A stretch of DNA of 47,682 bases from Actinomycetota bacterium (GCA_013297625.1 JAAFHT010000008.1:1-47682), one strand, 5' to 3'. Counted from the first letter of the stretch, positions 37,865 through 46,453 are shown. The notes: a model not told the origin generated them from the sequence alone. Made by a program: numbers and translations.

Positions 37865-39412
37865 ATGAGCACAAGCACCACAAAGGCTTCGGGCGCCACG
37901 TACCAGCGCGCCGAAGAGGGCTACTTCGAGAAACGCGGACTCCGGCGCACCGCTGGATTCTGGGGACTCTGGGGAATCGGCATCGCTGCCGTCATCTCCG
38001 GTGCATTCTCGGGATGGAACGTCGGCCTCGCGACTACCGGATGGGGTGGCCTGCTCATCGCCACCCTCATCATCGTGGTGATGTACTTCACCCTTATTTT
38101 CTCCATCGGCGAGATGTCGGCGGCCATGCCCCACACGGGTGGCGCTTATTCGTTCGCTCGGGCCGCGATGGGACCGTGGGGCGGCTTCATCACCGGCCTG
38201 GCCGAGACGATTGCGTACGTCGTCACGACCGCCGTCGTGGTGTGGTTCTCGGCCATCTATGCCGACAGCGCGTTGCTGGGCCTCACCGGTCTCTCCATTC
38301 CGCAGCCGGTGTGGTGGCTCATTCTCTACGTTGCCTTCGTCGGTCTGAACTCGCTCGGGGCGCAGGTCGGATTCCGCTTCGCCCTGATCGTCGCCATCAT
38401 CTCGTTGGCCGTGATTCTGTTCTTCGCGGTCAGCGCGCTCGCGACCGGCTCGGTGAACTTCGACTCGCTCCTCAACATCCCGGCGACCGACGGCAACACC
38501 GCGTTCTTGCCCTTCGGTGCGATCGGCATCTTGTTCGCTCTCCCGTTCGCGATTTGGTTCTTCTTGGGCATTGAGTCGCTACCGCTCGCGGCTGAAGAGT
38601 CGAAAGACCCGAGCAAAGACATTCCCAAGGCCAGCGTGTGGGGTGTCATCACGCTCGCGTTCTTCGCGATCGTGGTGCTCGTTCTCAACCCGGCCGTGAC
38701 GGGAACCGCCGCGATTTCAGAGGGTGCCGACAGCGGTGAACCGTTGCTCGCCGGATTCCGGGTGTTCTTGCCCGAGTCGGTGGCCGCGGTTCTGGCGCTC
38801 TTCGCGCTCGTCGGATTGCTCGCGTCGCTGCAAGGCATCATGTTCGCCTACGGGCGCAACATGTACTCGCTCTCGCGTGCGGGCTACTACCCCAAGTTCC
38901 TCTCGCTCACGGGCAAGAAGCACAAGACCCCCTGGGTTTCACTTCTTGTCGGCGCGATCGTGGGGTACATCATCCTGACGCTCGTTCTGCTCGTCATCCC
39001 GGCAATCAACCCTGATGCAGCAGGATCGGCCTCGGGCGTGATCTTGTTCATCGCGGTCTTCGGCGCCGTGATCGCCTACATCATGCAGATGGCCTCGTTC
39101 GTCATCCTTCGCCGCAAGTTGCCCGACGTGAAGCGGCCGTACGTTTCGCCGACGGGCGTGGGCGGAGCGGTTGTCGCCGGCGTCATTGGCGTGGCGACCC
39201 TGTTGGGAATTCTCTTGAACCCGGTGTTCTTCTTGGCGGTCGTGACCTTCGCGGTGCTCTTCGTCGTCAGCATCGTGTTGTTCGCGCTCGTCGGCCGTCA
39301 CCGCCTGGTGCTCTCACCCGAAGAGGAGTACGCCCTCTCAGGCGGCGCCCACGGTGACCCTCAGGTTGAGGGCTATGACGCCATGGAGGCCGAGGTCTTC
39401 GACAAGAAGTAG
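37865..39412 (+). CDS. APC-superfamily permease, ethanolamine-permease type
   Basis: A 515-residue cytoplasmic-membrane transporter with 12 predicted helices. The N-terminal RTAGFWGLWGIGIAAVISG, then FSGWNVGL, and the later PHTGGAYSFARAAMGPWGGF match the ethanolamine permease group more closely than putrescine or GABA permeases. The ATG at 37865 has CTGGAGGA. It faces the ligase operon across about 200 bases holding an inverted repeat. It ends in a hairpin. Substrate assignment is by motif memory and context; an amino-acid permease is the alternative. Confidence 0.8.
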   Translation: MSTSTTKASGATYQRAEEGYFEKRGLRRTAGFWGLWGIGIAAVISGAFSGWNVGLATTGWGGLLIATLIIVVMYFTLIFSIGEMSAAMPHTGGAYSFARAAMGPWGGFITGLAETIAYVVTTAVVVWFSAIYADSALLGLTGLSIPQPVWWLILYVAFVGLNSLGAQVGFRFALIVAIISLAVILFFAVSALATGSVNFDSLLNIPATDGNTAFLPFGAIGILFALPFAIWFFLGIESLPLAAEESKDPSKDIPKASVWGVITLAFFAIVVLVLNPAVTGTAAISEGADSGEPLLAGFRVFLPESVAAVLALFALVGLLASLQGIMFAYGRNMYSLSRAGYYPKFLSLTGKKHKTPWVSLLVGAIVGYIILTLVLLVIPAINPDAAGSASGVILFIAVFGAVIAYIMQMASFVILRRKLPDVKRPYVSPTGVGGAVVAGVIGVATLLGILLNPVFFLAVVTFAVLFVVSIVLFALVGRHRLVLSPEEEYALSGGAHGDPQVEGYDAMEAEVFDKK

Positions 39413-39420
39413 GCAGGCCA

Positions 39421-39457
39421 CAACGGCCCCGACCTCATCTCGAGGTCGGGGCCGTTG
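39421..39457 (+). terminator. Terminator hairpin after the permease
   Basis: A perfect 15-bp stem, CAACGGCCCCGACCT pairing with its complement at 39443-39457, seven-base loop. It starts eight bases past the permease stop. Only a short T-rich patch follows. Confidence 0.8.
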
Positions 39458-39483
39458 GTCGTTAAGCGGGACGTGTGGGATGG

Positions 39484-39513
39484 GTCGGGATGCCCACGCG
39501 GGGCATCCCGCAC
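39484..39513. repeat. Palindromic element, probable terminator, copy 2
   Basis: A 10-bp stem CGGGATGCCC/GGGCATCCCG with a five-base loop (39486-39510). It lies four bases past the YhgE-like gene's stop on the minus strand. It shares GTCGGGATGC-N9-GCATCCCGCACG with the element at 3514-3543. Confidence 0.7.
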
Positions 39514-39514
39514 G

Positions 39515-41380
39515 TCACGCGGTGACCTGCGTGAGGGTTGGAGCGAACGCGGCGAGAGCATCCCGTCGCCGCGCGCGACCGGCGGCCAGGCGCGCGACGA
39601 TGAGCGAGCCCGCGGCGAGGAGGCCCATGACGGCCACCGCCGCGACAACGCGCGAGGGGTCTCCGCCCGCGAGCAGGGCCTGCATGCCATCGACCGCGTA
39701 GGTGAGCGGCAGCACCGCGCTGAGCGCGGGGAACGGGTCTGCGAGCGCGGCAATCGGAATGATGCCGCCCGTCGCCACAATCTGCACCGCGAGCAGCAAG
39801 AGCGAGACCACGAGCCCGGCGCGCCCGAGCGTCAGGGTGAGCGCCGCGTGAAACGCCGTGAAGGCGAGCGCGATGACGGTCGTGAGCCCCAGCGTGGCCG
39901 GCAGCAGCGCCCAATCGACTCCACTCACGAGGTGCATGAGCAGCGTCACCAGGGCGGCCTGAGCGAGCGCAATCAACGACGCTCGACCGATCGCGCGGCG
40001 CACGATGATGCCGCCCGCCGCCGACGTGCCGATGACACCGCGCGCCGCCGGACGCAGAGCCAGGAAGGTCGCGAGCGCGCCGATCCAGAGGCCGATGGGC
40101 ACGAGGGTTTCGGCGATGACCGACCCCACACCGTCGACGGCGTTCGTGCGCGTCGACTCCACGACAACGGGCTCGCTCGCGACCGAGCTGTCGCCCGCCT
40201 CGGGAACCTGGCCCGCGCCTGACGAGAGGCCCGACGCGAGTTCGTCAACGCCGCTCGCGAGCGACTCGGCGCCCGAGGTGATCTCGCTCGTACCGCCGGC
40301 GAGAGCACCGAGCCCACTCGCAAGTTCTGACGTGCCGCTGCGCAACGCAGCACCGCCCGCGGCGAGCTCTGCCGCACCGCCCGCACTCTGCCCGAGGCCC
40401 GACTGAATGCCATCGAGGCCGCCGTTGAGCTGAGGGATGACCGCGCCGGCCGTGCCCGCGAGCACCTGAGCGGCACCGAGAGCCTCAGCGAAAGCCTGCT
40501 GATCGGCCGCGCTGAGGTTCGACGATGCCACGGCGGCACTCAGCGCCGACAAGTCACCCGCGAGAGCGCCAGCGCTGCCGGGAATACCGGCGGCCGCCTG
40601 CTGCAGGGGGTCGAGCTGCGTTGCGCCCGCACGCAATTGGGCGAGCCCGCTGGAGAGCCCACTGACGCCGAGGGTGTAGTCGGTGACTCCACTCGAGAGG
40701 TCACGGGCTCCCCCGGCCGATGCGCGTGCCCCGGCGGTCAAGTCGACGAGACCCGCGCTGAGCGCACTCGCCCCGTCGCCGAGTTGCGTGGCGCCGTCGG
40801 CCGCCGTGTCAAGCGCGGCCCCGAGCTCTCCGAGTCCACTCGTCAACCCATCGAGGTATCGAGCCGTAATCTCTGCCCCAAACTGCTGGGCGAGACCGCT
40901 ACCGACGGCCTGCACGACCGAACCCGCGAGATAGCTGTGGGCGTCATCCGTGACAACCTGCAGTTGCGCCTGCACGGGGTCGGGCGAACCGATCGTCAGG
41001 AGCGATGCCGAGAAGTCGCTCGGAATCGTCAAGACGGCGTAGACCTCGCCGCGTTCGAGGGCGGCGTCGGCTTCGGCTGAGCTCGTGACGTTCCAGTCGA
41101 AGCCCGTGTCGTCGCCGCCCGTGAGTTCGGTGACGAGCTGGCGACCGGCGAATACGATCTGGTCGTTGCCGTCAGCGTCGGTCGTCGTCAGCAGCTCATC
41201 GTTGTTGACGACGGCGGCCGGGATGCGCTCGAGAGCCGACGAGTCGTTGCCGACGGCGGCCAGCGCGATGCCGACGAGCGCGAGCGGAACAGCGACGGCT
41301 GCGGCCATCGTCAGCCAGCGGCGCAAGCGCCCGCGATGCGCGAGCGGCGTGGGGACGAGGGGAGCTTCGGCGGCGGTCAT
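39515..41380 (-). CDS. YhgE/Pip-family ABC-2-type membrane protein
   Basis: A 621-residue protein with one N-terminal helix (about residues 23-43) and a large extracytoplasmic region of about 390 residues. That region has a glycine/serine/leucine repeat zone (about 170-395) with recurring SGL-L--G motifs that would form a long helical stalk. Five or six helices (about 430-600) follow. This is the YhgE/Pip layout, related to ABC-2 permeases and phage-infection protein; the cargo is unknown. It overlaps the MMPL gene by ATGA and probably works with it. Confidence 0.88.
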   Translation of the reverse strand: MTAAEAPLVPTPLAHRGRLRRWLTMAAAVAVPLALVGIALAAVGNDSSALERIPAAVVNNDELLTTTDADGNDQIVFAGRQLVTELTGGDDTGFDWNVTSSAEADAALERGEVYAVLTIPSDFSASLLTIGSPDPVQAQLQVVTDDAHSYLAGSVVQAVGSGLAQQFGAEITARYLDGLTSGLGELGAALDTAADGATQLGDGASALSAGLVDLTAGARASAGGARDLSSGVTDYTLGVSGLSSGLAQLRAGATQLDPLQQAAAGIPGSAGALAGDLSALSAAVASSNLSAADQQAFAEALGAAQVLAGTAGAVIPQLNGGLDGIQSGLGQSAGGAAELAAGGAALRSGTSELASGLGALAGGTSEITSGAESLASGVDELASGLSSGAGQVPEAGDSSVASEPVVVESTRTNAVDGVGSVIAETLVPIGLWIGALATFLALRPAARGVIGTSAAGGIIVRRAIGRASLIALAQAALVTLLMHLVSGVDWALLPATLGLTTVIALAFTAFHAALTLTLGRAGLVVSLLLLAVQIVATGGIIPIAALADPFPALSAVLPLTYAVDGMQALLAGGDPSRVVAAVAVMGLLAAGSLIVARLAAGRARRRDALAAFAPTLTQVTA

Positions 41381-44238
41381 GAGCCGCTCCTTTCAGCAAC
41401 AGCGGATGCAGAGTCAAGCGTCACGGTCGTCGCACTCTCGGCGACCGGGCTGCCGGGTTCGCGGCCCCACACCCGCACGACGGGAACAGGCGCGAGGCGC
41501 TGCACGACGGCATCGAGCTGATCGATGTCATCGGGCTTGAGCGAGTCATCGCGGTGGTCGAGCACGATCACGGGGGTGCCATCGAGGGTGGCCACGGCGG
41601 CGAGCACGAGAGCCCTGCGCCTCGCGTCGAGGCTGGCGACGGGCGTCTCGGGGTCAGCGACACCGCGCGGCTCGATGCCGGCCGCCGCGAGGGTTGCGGC
41701 GAGTCGGGCGATCCAGCGCCGCGTGCGCCGCCACCCGCGGGGGTAACCGGCCGCAAGCGCGATGCGCTCGCTCACGAGGGCTGCGATCGTGATGCTCGGC
41801 GCGAGCCGGTCTCCGCTCACATCGACGAGAGTGACGCGGCGCGAGGCGCGACCCGACTCCGACGGCAGCACGGCATCGGCGACGACCGCGAGACCCGAGC
41901 CAGGAGGCAGGTACCCCGCGAGGGTGGCACCGGCGATTCGTCGGTGCGCTGGCTCGCCCACGAGATCGACGCGCGATCCCGGTGCCGCGCTGAGCGACAG
42001 CTCAACGTCGGTGCCGCTCAGGCCGAGGCGGTCGGCCACGATGACGGCGTCGCCGTGACTCGCCGCCCACTCGCGGTGATCGCGGTGGTGGCGAAGCTTC
42101 TCGCCTTCGACGTCGAGGTCGGGCAACGCGCGGTCGAGCGAGCGCGGGAACCACCACGCGGCTTTGCCGAAGAGTGTCATGAGCGCAGGGCCTAGTGTCA
42201 TGCGCACGAGGAACGCGTCGATCGCAATGCCCACGGCGAGGCTCAGGGCGATGGGCTTGATGAGTCCGGCACCCTCCGGCACGAAGGCTGCGAAGACGAA
42301 GAACATGATGAGCGCCGCAGCCGTGACGACGCGCGCGCCGTTAGCAAAGCCGTCATCGATCGCCTGGCGGGCATCACCCGTGCGCACGAATTCTTCGCGC
42401 ATGCCAGAGACCAAGAAGACCTCGTAGTCCATCGCGAGCCCGAAGAGCACGGCCATGAGAATGATGGGCATGAAGCTCAAGATGGGGCCGGGCTCGGCGT
42501 GCAACAGCTCGGCGCCCCATCCCCATTGAAAGACCGCGACGGTGATGCCCATGGCGCTACCGACCGAGAGCAAGAAGCCCAAGGCGGCCTTGACCGGAAC
42601 GAGCACCGAGCGGAAGACCGCCATCAGCAGAATGACCGAGAGGCCGACGACGACGAGCCCGAAGGGAATGAGCGCGCCGGTGAGTCGCGTCGAGATGTCG
42701 ATGCCGACGGCCGTGACCCCCGTGACCGCCATGGGCGTGCCGAACTCAGCCTCGATGGCGTCGCCCGCAGCGCGCAAGTCGGCAACGACGACCTTGGTTG
42801 CGGGGTCATCGGGCGCCGTTTCGGGTGCCACCTGGAAGATCGCGGTTTCGAGCCCCGGCGAGGGAATGCCCTGGCTCACGCTCGCGACCCCATCGACCTG
42901 TTCAAGCTCGCCCCGAATGGCCGCGAGGTCATCAAGAATGTCGGTCGTCTGCGTGATGTCGAGCGTGACGAGCAACGGCCCAGCAGTGCCAGGGCCGAAC
43001 GCGTCCGCGATGAGGTCGTACGCCTCACGCTGCGTCGATCCCGCGGGCTCACTGCCGCCGTCGGGCAAGTTGAGGTCGAGCGAGAAGGCCGGAATCGAGA
43101 GCACCCCGAGCACGGCAATGACCGAAACACTGGTGAGCACGGGGCGCTTCATGACGCCGCGCACCCAGCGGCGGCCCATGGTGGGGCCGGCCGTCGAGTC
43201 GGGGTGAGCGCGCTTCCAGGCGCGTGATCCTTCTTTGGGGGCAAGCTTTGCGCCCGCGACGCCGAGGAAGGCGGGCAAGAGGGTGACGGCTGCGGCGATG
43301 GCGACGAGCACCGCGAATGCGGCTCCGACACCCATGACCGAGAGGAACGGCACGCCCACGACAAGCAGGCCCAGCAGCGCGATGATGACGGTCGCGCCCG
43401 CGAAGACAACCGCGCTACCCGCCGTGCCCACGGCAACGGCTGCCGACTCGGCCGGATCCATGCCGCGCGCCAGTTGCCCTCGATGTCGCGACACGATGAA
43501 GAGGGCATAGTCAATGCCGACCGCGAGGCCAATCATGACGGCGAGCAGGGGTGCAGAACTCGAGACCGGCAAGAACGCGGCGAGAGCGAGAATCGCACCC
43601 ATGACGATCCCTACGCCGATGAGTGCCGAGGCCAGCGGCATCCACGCGGCCCGCAGTGATCCGAACGTGACGACGAGCACCGCGCCGGCGAAGAGCACAC
43701 CGAGCACCTCGGTGACGGTGAGGCCCACGGTCGTGTCTTGAAAGACCTGCCCGGCGAACTCGACGCGAACATCCACCTTTTCGGCCGTCGCGAGGAGCTG
43801 CGCGATCGTTTCCTCGCTGACGTTTGACGAGGCACTGTCGAGTTGAACGCGCACGATTGCGATCGTGCCCTCGTCGCTCACTTGACCATTAGCGAACTCG
43901 TCGAAGGGGCCGAGCACCGAGTCGACGCCGTCGACCGTCGTCAGAGCGCGCTCGAGCGCGTCAATCTCGTCACGGATGCTCGCATCAGTCACCTCTGAGC
44001 CCTTAGGCGCCACAACCACGGCCTGGGCGCTCGCGCCCGAAACGGCCGGAAAGAGTGCGTCAAGTTGATCGAGCGCTACTTGCGACTCGGTGCCCGGAAT
44101 GCTGAAGGTTTCATCGGTCTGGCCGCCGAGGGCCACGCCACCACCGATCGCCGCGGCGAACAACAGCAGCCACGTCACGATGACCAGGCGCGCGCGCGAG
44201 TAGGAATACCGGCCCAGCCGGTAGAGCAACGTAGCCAA
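41377..44238 (-). CDS. MMPL-family (RND) exporter with degenerate ABC ATPase-like C-terminal domain
   Basis: A 953-residue protein. Residues 1-715 are a normal 12-helix MMPL transporter with two extracytoplasmic loops; GIDYALFIVSRHR and GLAMDYEVFLVSGMR carry the proton-relay aspartates. Residues about 716-953 are extra and soluble. They follow the order of an ABC nucleotide-binding domain: an antiparallel strand region, VDLVGEPAHRRIAG where a P-loop should be (757-770), TLAGYLPPGSG, a helical part, ASLDARRRALVLAAV at the signature position (868-882) and PVIVLDHRDD at Walker B (889-898). The P-loop lysine, LSGG and Walker B glutamate are absent. A TTG start follows AAGGAG overlapping the tetR stop. 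Confidence 0.88.
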   Translation of the reverse strand: MATLLYRLGRYSYSRARLVIVTWLLLFAAAIGGGVALGGQTDETFSIPGTESQVALDQLDALFPAVSGASAQAVVVAPKGSEVTDASIRDEIDALERALTTVDGVDSVLGPFDEFANGQVSDEGTIAIVRVQLDSASSNVSEETIAQLLATAEKVDVRVEFAGQVFQDTTVGLTVTEVLGVLFAGAVLVVTFGSLRAAWMPLASALIGVGIVMGAILALAAFLPVSSSAPLLAVMIGLAVGIDYALFIVSRHRGQLARGMDPAESAAVAVGTAGSAVVFAGATVIIALLGLLVVGVPFLSVMGVGAAFAVLVAIAAAVTLLPAFLGVAGAKLAPKEGSRAWKRAHPDSTAGPTMGRRWVRGVMKRPVLTSVSVIAVLGVLSIPAFSLDLNLPDGGSEPAGSTQREAYDLIADAFGPGTAGPLLVTLDITQTTDILDDLAAIRGELEQVDGVASVSQGIPSPGLETAIFQVAPETAPDDPATKVVVADLRAAGDAIEAEFGTPMAVTGVTAVGIDISTRLTGALIPFGLVVVGLSVILLMAVFRSVLVPVKAALGFLLSVGSAMGITVAVFQWGWGAELLHAEPGPILSFMPIILMAVLFGLAMDYEVFLVSGMREEFVRTGDARQAIDDGFANGARVVTAAALIMFFVFAAFVPEGAGLIKPIALSLAVGIAIDAFLVRMTLGPALMTLFGKAAWWFPRSLDRALPDLDVEGEKLRHHRDHREWAASHGDAVIVADRLGLSGTDVELSLSAAPGSRVDLVGEPAHRRIAGATLAGYLPPGSGLAVVADAVLPSESGRASRRVTLVDVSGDRLAPSITIAALVSERIALAAGYPRGWRRTRRWIARLAATLAAAGIEPRGVADPETPVASLDARRRALVLAAVATLDGTPVIVLDHRDDSLKPDDIDQLDAVVQRLAPVPVVRVWGREPGSPVAESATTVTLDSASAVAERSGS

Positions 44239-44249
44239 CGAGGGTCTCC

Positions 44250-44807
44250 TTAAGCGATGCGGGATTCGGCGGGCACGAGCAAGTCGTGCAAGATCTCAAG
44301 AAGCGCAGAGCGCACTTCGTCGATCGGGATCTCGCCGTTGAGTCCCAGTCGCTCGGCGGCCGCCAGGGTGTAGGCGACACCGCCGAATGCCACGCCAAAA
44401 CGCAGCTTTTCAAGAGTCGAGCCGCTCGCGAGCCGAAACAGCTCAGAGATGCGGCGCATAAGGAGCGTGGCCCGGTGCATGACCGGAACGTCGTCGAGCG
44501 TGGCGCCCTGATTGATGACGAGCGGCACGACCTGCCGATGCGTCAGCAAGAGGTCAACGAAGCGCTCGACGAAATCTCCGTGGCGCAGGGCACCCGCCTG
44601 GTCAATGGACACGATGAGGGTGTCGAGGTCGTCGAGCGCGGGGTTGACGATCTCAGCAAGCAGTCGATCTTTTGACTCGAAGTGATAGAGCACGCTGGCT
44701 TTCGACATGCCGGCGAGGTCAGCGATGCGCTGCAGAGACGTGGCCGCGAAGCCCGCCGTCGCAAACTCGGCCAGAGCGATGGCGCGCAGTTCGTCGTGAC
44801 GGGACAT
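44250..44807 (-). CDS. TetR-family transcriptional repressor
   Basis: A 185-residue regulator with the N-terminal helix-turn-helix TSLQRIADLAGMSKASVLYHFESKDRLLAEI (about residues 22-52) and a variable ligand-binding domain. The ATG at 44807 is preferred; GTG codons at 44813 and 44816 would add two or three residues. TACCGT lies seven bases before the ATG. Two palindromic operator-like sites lie just upstream at its presumed -35 region. The TAA stop lies in the Shine-Dalgarno of the MMPL gene 11 bases away, so it heads a tetR-MMPL-YhgE operon and probably represses it. Confidence 0.93.
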   Translation of the reverse strand: MSRHDELRAIALAEFATAGFAATSLQRIADLAGMSKASVLYHFESKDRLLAEIVNPALDDLDTLIVSIDQAGALRHGDFVERFVDLLLTHRQVVPLVINQGATLDDVPVMHRATLLMRRISELFRLASGSTLEKLRFGVAFGGVAYTLAAAERLGLNGEIPIDEVRSALLEILHDLLVPAESRIA

Positions 44808-44814
44808 GTTCACC

Positions 44815-44820
44815 ACGGTA
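44815..44820 (-). promoter_or_regulatory. -10 box of tetR
   Basis: TACCGT on the minus strand is seven bases before the ATG at 44807 and directly beside the operator at 44821. Confidence 0.45.
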
Positions 44821-44856
44821 CTGACCGATCGGCCAGGTATCTGACCAACCGGTCAG
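44821..44856. promoter_or_regulatory. Tandem TetR-type operator palindromes
   Basis: CTGACCGATCGGCCAG (44821-44836) and CTGACCAACCGGTCAG (44841-44856) are two 16-base palindromes repeating every 20 bases, about two helical turns. The half-site is CTGACC/GGTCAG, with one mismatch in the first copy. They overlap the -35 region of tetR, the expected place for autorepression. Confidence 0.75.
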
Positions 44857-44944
44857 TTTCGAAGGATGCTCTATGACTCTTCCCAGGCTTGGCGCACATG
44901 CGCGCAACACGCGCTAGCGTGGGAGTCGACGTGAGGAGCCTCTA

Positions 44945-45142
44945 GTGCGCAAGTTCTTGTTCAACGGCGCGGTCTTGAGCGCGGCGTTTTCCGCGGTCGG
45001 CGTCGTCAACGCCACGCGCAACGGCCCTCGTGACTGGCGCCTCGCTCTCATGTGGGTCAGCTGGGGAATTAGCGTGGCCATCGCCGTCGGCACGGTCATC
45101 GAAGAGAACCGCGAGCACGACCCGCTCGAGCTCGACGACTAG
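44945..45142 (+). CDS. Small probable membrane protein
   Basis: A 65-residue protein with a short N-terminal hydrophobic stretch (residues 4-22), a basic NATRNGPRDWR segment and a second hydrophobic helix (about 33-52), ending in an acidic tail. No family is recognised. A clear GAGGAG precedes the GTG start at 44945, and TAGCGT (44915-44920) is a possible -10 box giving a short leader. It is convergent with the LysE gene and the two stop codons share a CTAG. Confidence 0.65.
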   Translation: MRKFLFNGAVLSAAFSAVGVVNATRNGPRDWRLALMWVSWGISVAIAVGTVIEENREHDPLELDD

Positions 45143-45774
45143 CTGGTCGTGGCAGTGGCGGCCATGACGCCGCCGAGGCCAATGAGCGCCGTCCCGCCGA
45201 TCGCACGCATGCCGCTCATGCGCCGCGGGTTCGTCGCGAACCAGTCACGCGCCGCACCCGCCGCGAGCGCATAGACACTGTCGCCGGCGACACCCAGCAC
45301 CAAGAAGATCGCGCCGAGCTCAAGCATCTGTAGCACCGCGCTGCCCGCGCCCGGAACAACAAACTGTGGCAGCGCGGCCACGAAGAACACCACGGTCTTC
45401 GGGTTGCTGATGCCGACCACGAAGCTCTCGCGCAGCAGGCGTGCCGGGCGCGTCGACACGGCCGCGGCATCGGTACCCGCCGTCGCGTGTCGGTGTCGAA
45501 TGGCCTGGATGCCCAACCAGATGAGCACGCCGGCCCCCACGATCTTCAGCACCGTGAACAGCACGACCGACTGCGCCACGATCATTCCTAGCCCTGCGGC
45601 CACCGCGATGATCTGGATGGCGACGCCCGCCGCGTTGCCCAGCACGCTCAGCAGCGCGCCCTTCTTGCCGAGCACGAGCGCGCGGCCAATGACGAAGAGC
45701 ACGCTCGGCCCGGGGATGGCGATGATGACGATCGACGCCACGACGAAGGCGAGCAACTCGGGCAGCGGAACCAT
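45139..45774 (-). CDS. LysE/RhtB-family amino acid exporter
   Basis: A 211-residue protein with six predicted helices. The family signature IPGPSVLFVIGRALVLGKKGALLSVLGNA lies at residues 20-48, and the central GISNPKTVVFFVAALPQFV at about 120-138. It is likely to export an amino acid or derivative; the substrate is undefined. The ATG at 45774 is preceded six bases away by TACGCT and has no Shine-Dalgarno, so it is probably leaderless. A second family member follows upstream. Confidence 0.88.
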   Translation of the reverse strand: MVPLPELLAFVVASIVIIAIPGPSVLFVIGRALVLGKKGALLSVLGNAAGVAIQIIAVAAGLGMIVAQSVVLFTVLKIVGAGVLIWLGIQAIRHRHATAGTDAAAVSTRPARLLRESFVVGISNPKTVVFFVAALPQFVVPGAGSAVLQMLELGAIFLVLGVAGDSVYALAAGAARDWFATNPRRMSGMRAIGGTALIGLGGVMAATATTS

Positions 45775-45780
45775 CTCACG

Positions 45781-45786
45781 AGCGTA
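45781..45786 (-). promoter_or_regulatory. -10 box of leaderless lysE-family gene
   Basis: TACGCT on the minus strand is exactly six bases before the ATG at 45774. Confidence 0.55.
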
Positions 45787-45813
45787 GCGAGCCGAGTCGC
45801 CTCCGGCCGATGG

Positions 45814-46425
45814 CTACAACTGCCAGGGCAGCAAGACGCCGATGAGTACGAAGAGACCGCCGGTCGCGCGGTTGAACCAGCGGCCCGCCCGCGCGAGCAC
45901 CGGTTGCAGCGACTGCGAGAGCGCCGCGACCACGAGCTCGAACACGAACTCGATGACGATGAACGTGCTAGCCATGATCGCGAACTGCACCACCAAGTCG
46001 CGCTGCGGGTCGATGAACTGTGGCAAGAAGGCGACGAAGAAGAGAATGCCCTTGGGGTTCGTGACGGCAGCCAGTAGCCCCTGCTGAAACAGTGACCACC
46101 GCGACGCCGTGGGGCGCTCGGTGGATGCTGCGACCGCGATCGCCGGCGCCCGCCACACCATCACGCCCAAGTAGACGAGGTAGGCGCCGCCGACCCACTT
46201 GAGCACCACGAGCAAATCAGGAAAGACCGTGAGCAGCGCCCCGATGCCAAACATCGCCACCGCGATGACGATCAAGAAGCCCAGCGCGCCTCCGAGCACC
46301 GTGAACACGGTGCGGCGCGCGCCGTACAGCGCCCCGTGTGTGAGAGCGAGCAACCCGTTGGGGCCGGGCGTGAACGACAGGCCGATCGCCGCGACGAGAA
46401 AGACCAGCCAGGTGTCGAGAGTCAC
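45814..46425 (-). CDS. LysE/RhtB-family amino acid exporter
   Basis: A 203-residue six-helix protein with SFTPGPNGLLALTHGALYGARR near the N-terminus and AVTNPKGILFFVAFLPQFI in the middle, the same signatures as its downstream neighbour but clearly diverged. The GTG at 46425 is chosen because an upstream extension is arginine/serine-rich with no family match. The two exporters are in the same orientation with 39 bases between them, though the downstream one has its own promoter-like box. Confidence 0.87.
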   Translation of the reverse strand: MTLDTWLVFLVAAIGLSFTPGPNGLLALTHGALYGARRTVFTVLGGALGFLIVIAVAMFGIGALLTVFPDLLVVLKWVGGAYLVYLGVMVWRAPAIAVAASTERPTASRWSLFQQGLLAAVTNPKGILFFVAFLPQFIDPQRDLVVQFAIMASTFIVIEFVFELVVAALSQSLQPVLARAGRWFNRATGGLFVLIGVLLPWQL

Positions 46426-46453
46426 CCGACCATCCTGCCCCTCTCCAGAGGCG

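Noticed and set aside
40200-40800. Repetitive DNA inside the YhgE-like gene as a possible satellite or CRISPR-like array
   Set aside because: The repeats are at protein level (SGL-L--G heptad-like units) with varied codons and no constant spacers, typical of YhgE/Pip stalk regions.
44719-44910. A 63-codon minus-strand frame spanning the tetR promoter
   Set aside because: It overlaps tetR in another frame and would cross the operator palindromes; no start signal or motif.
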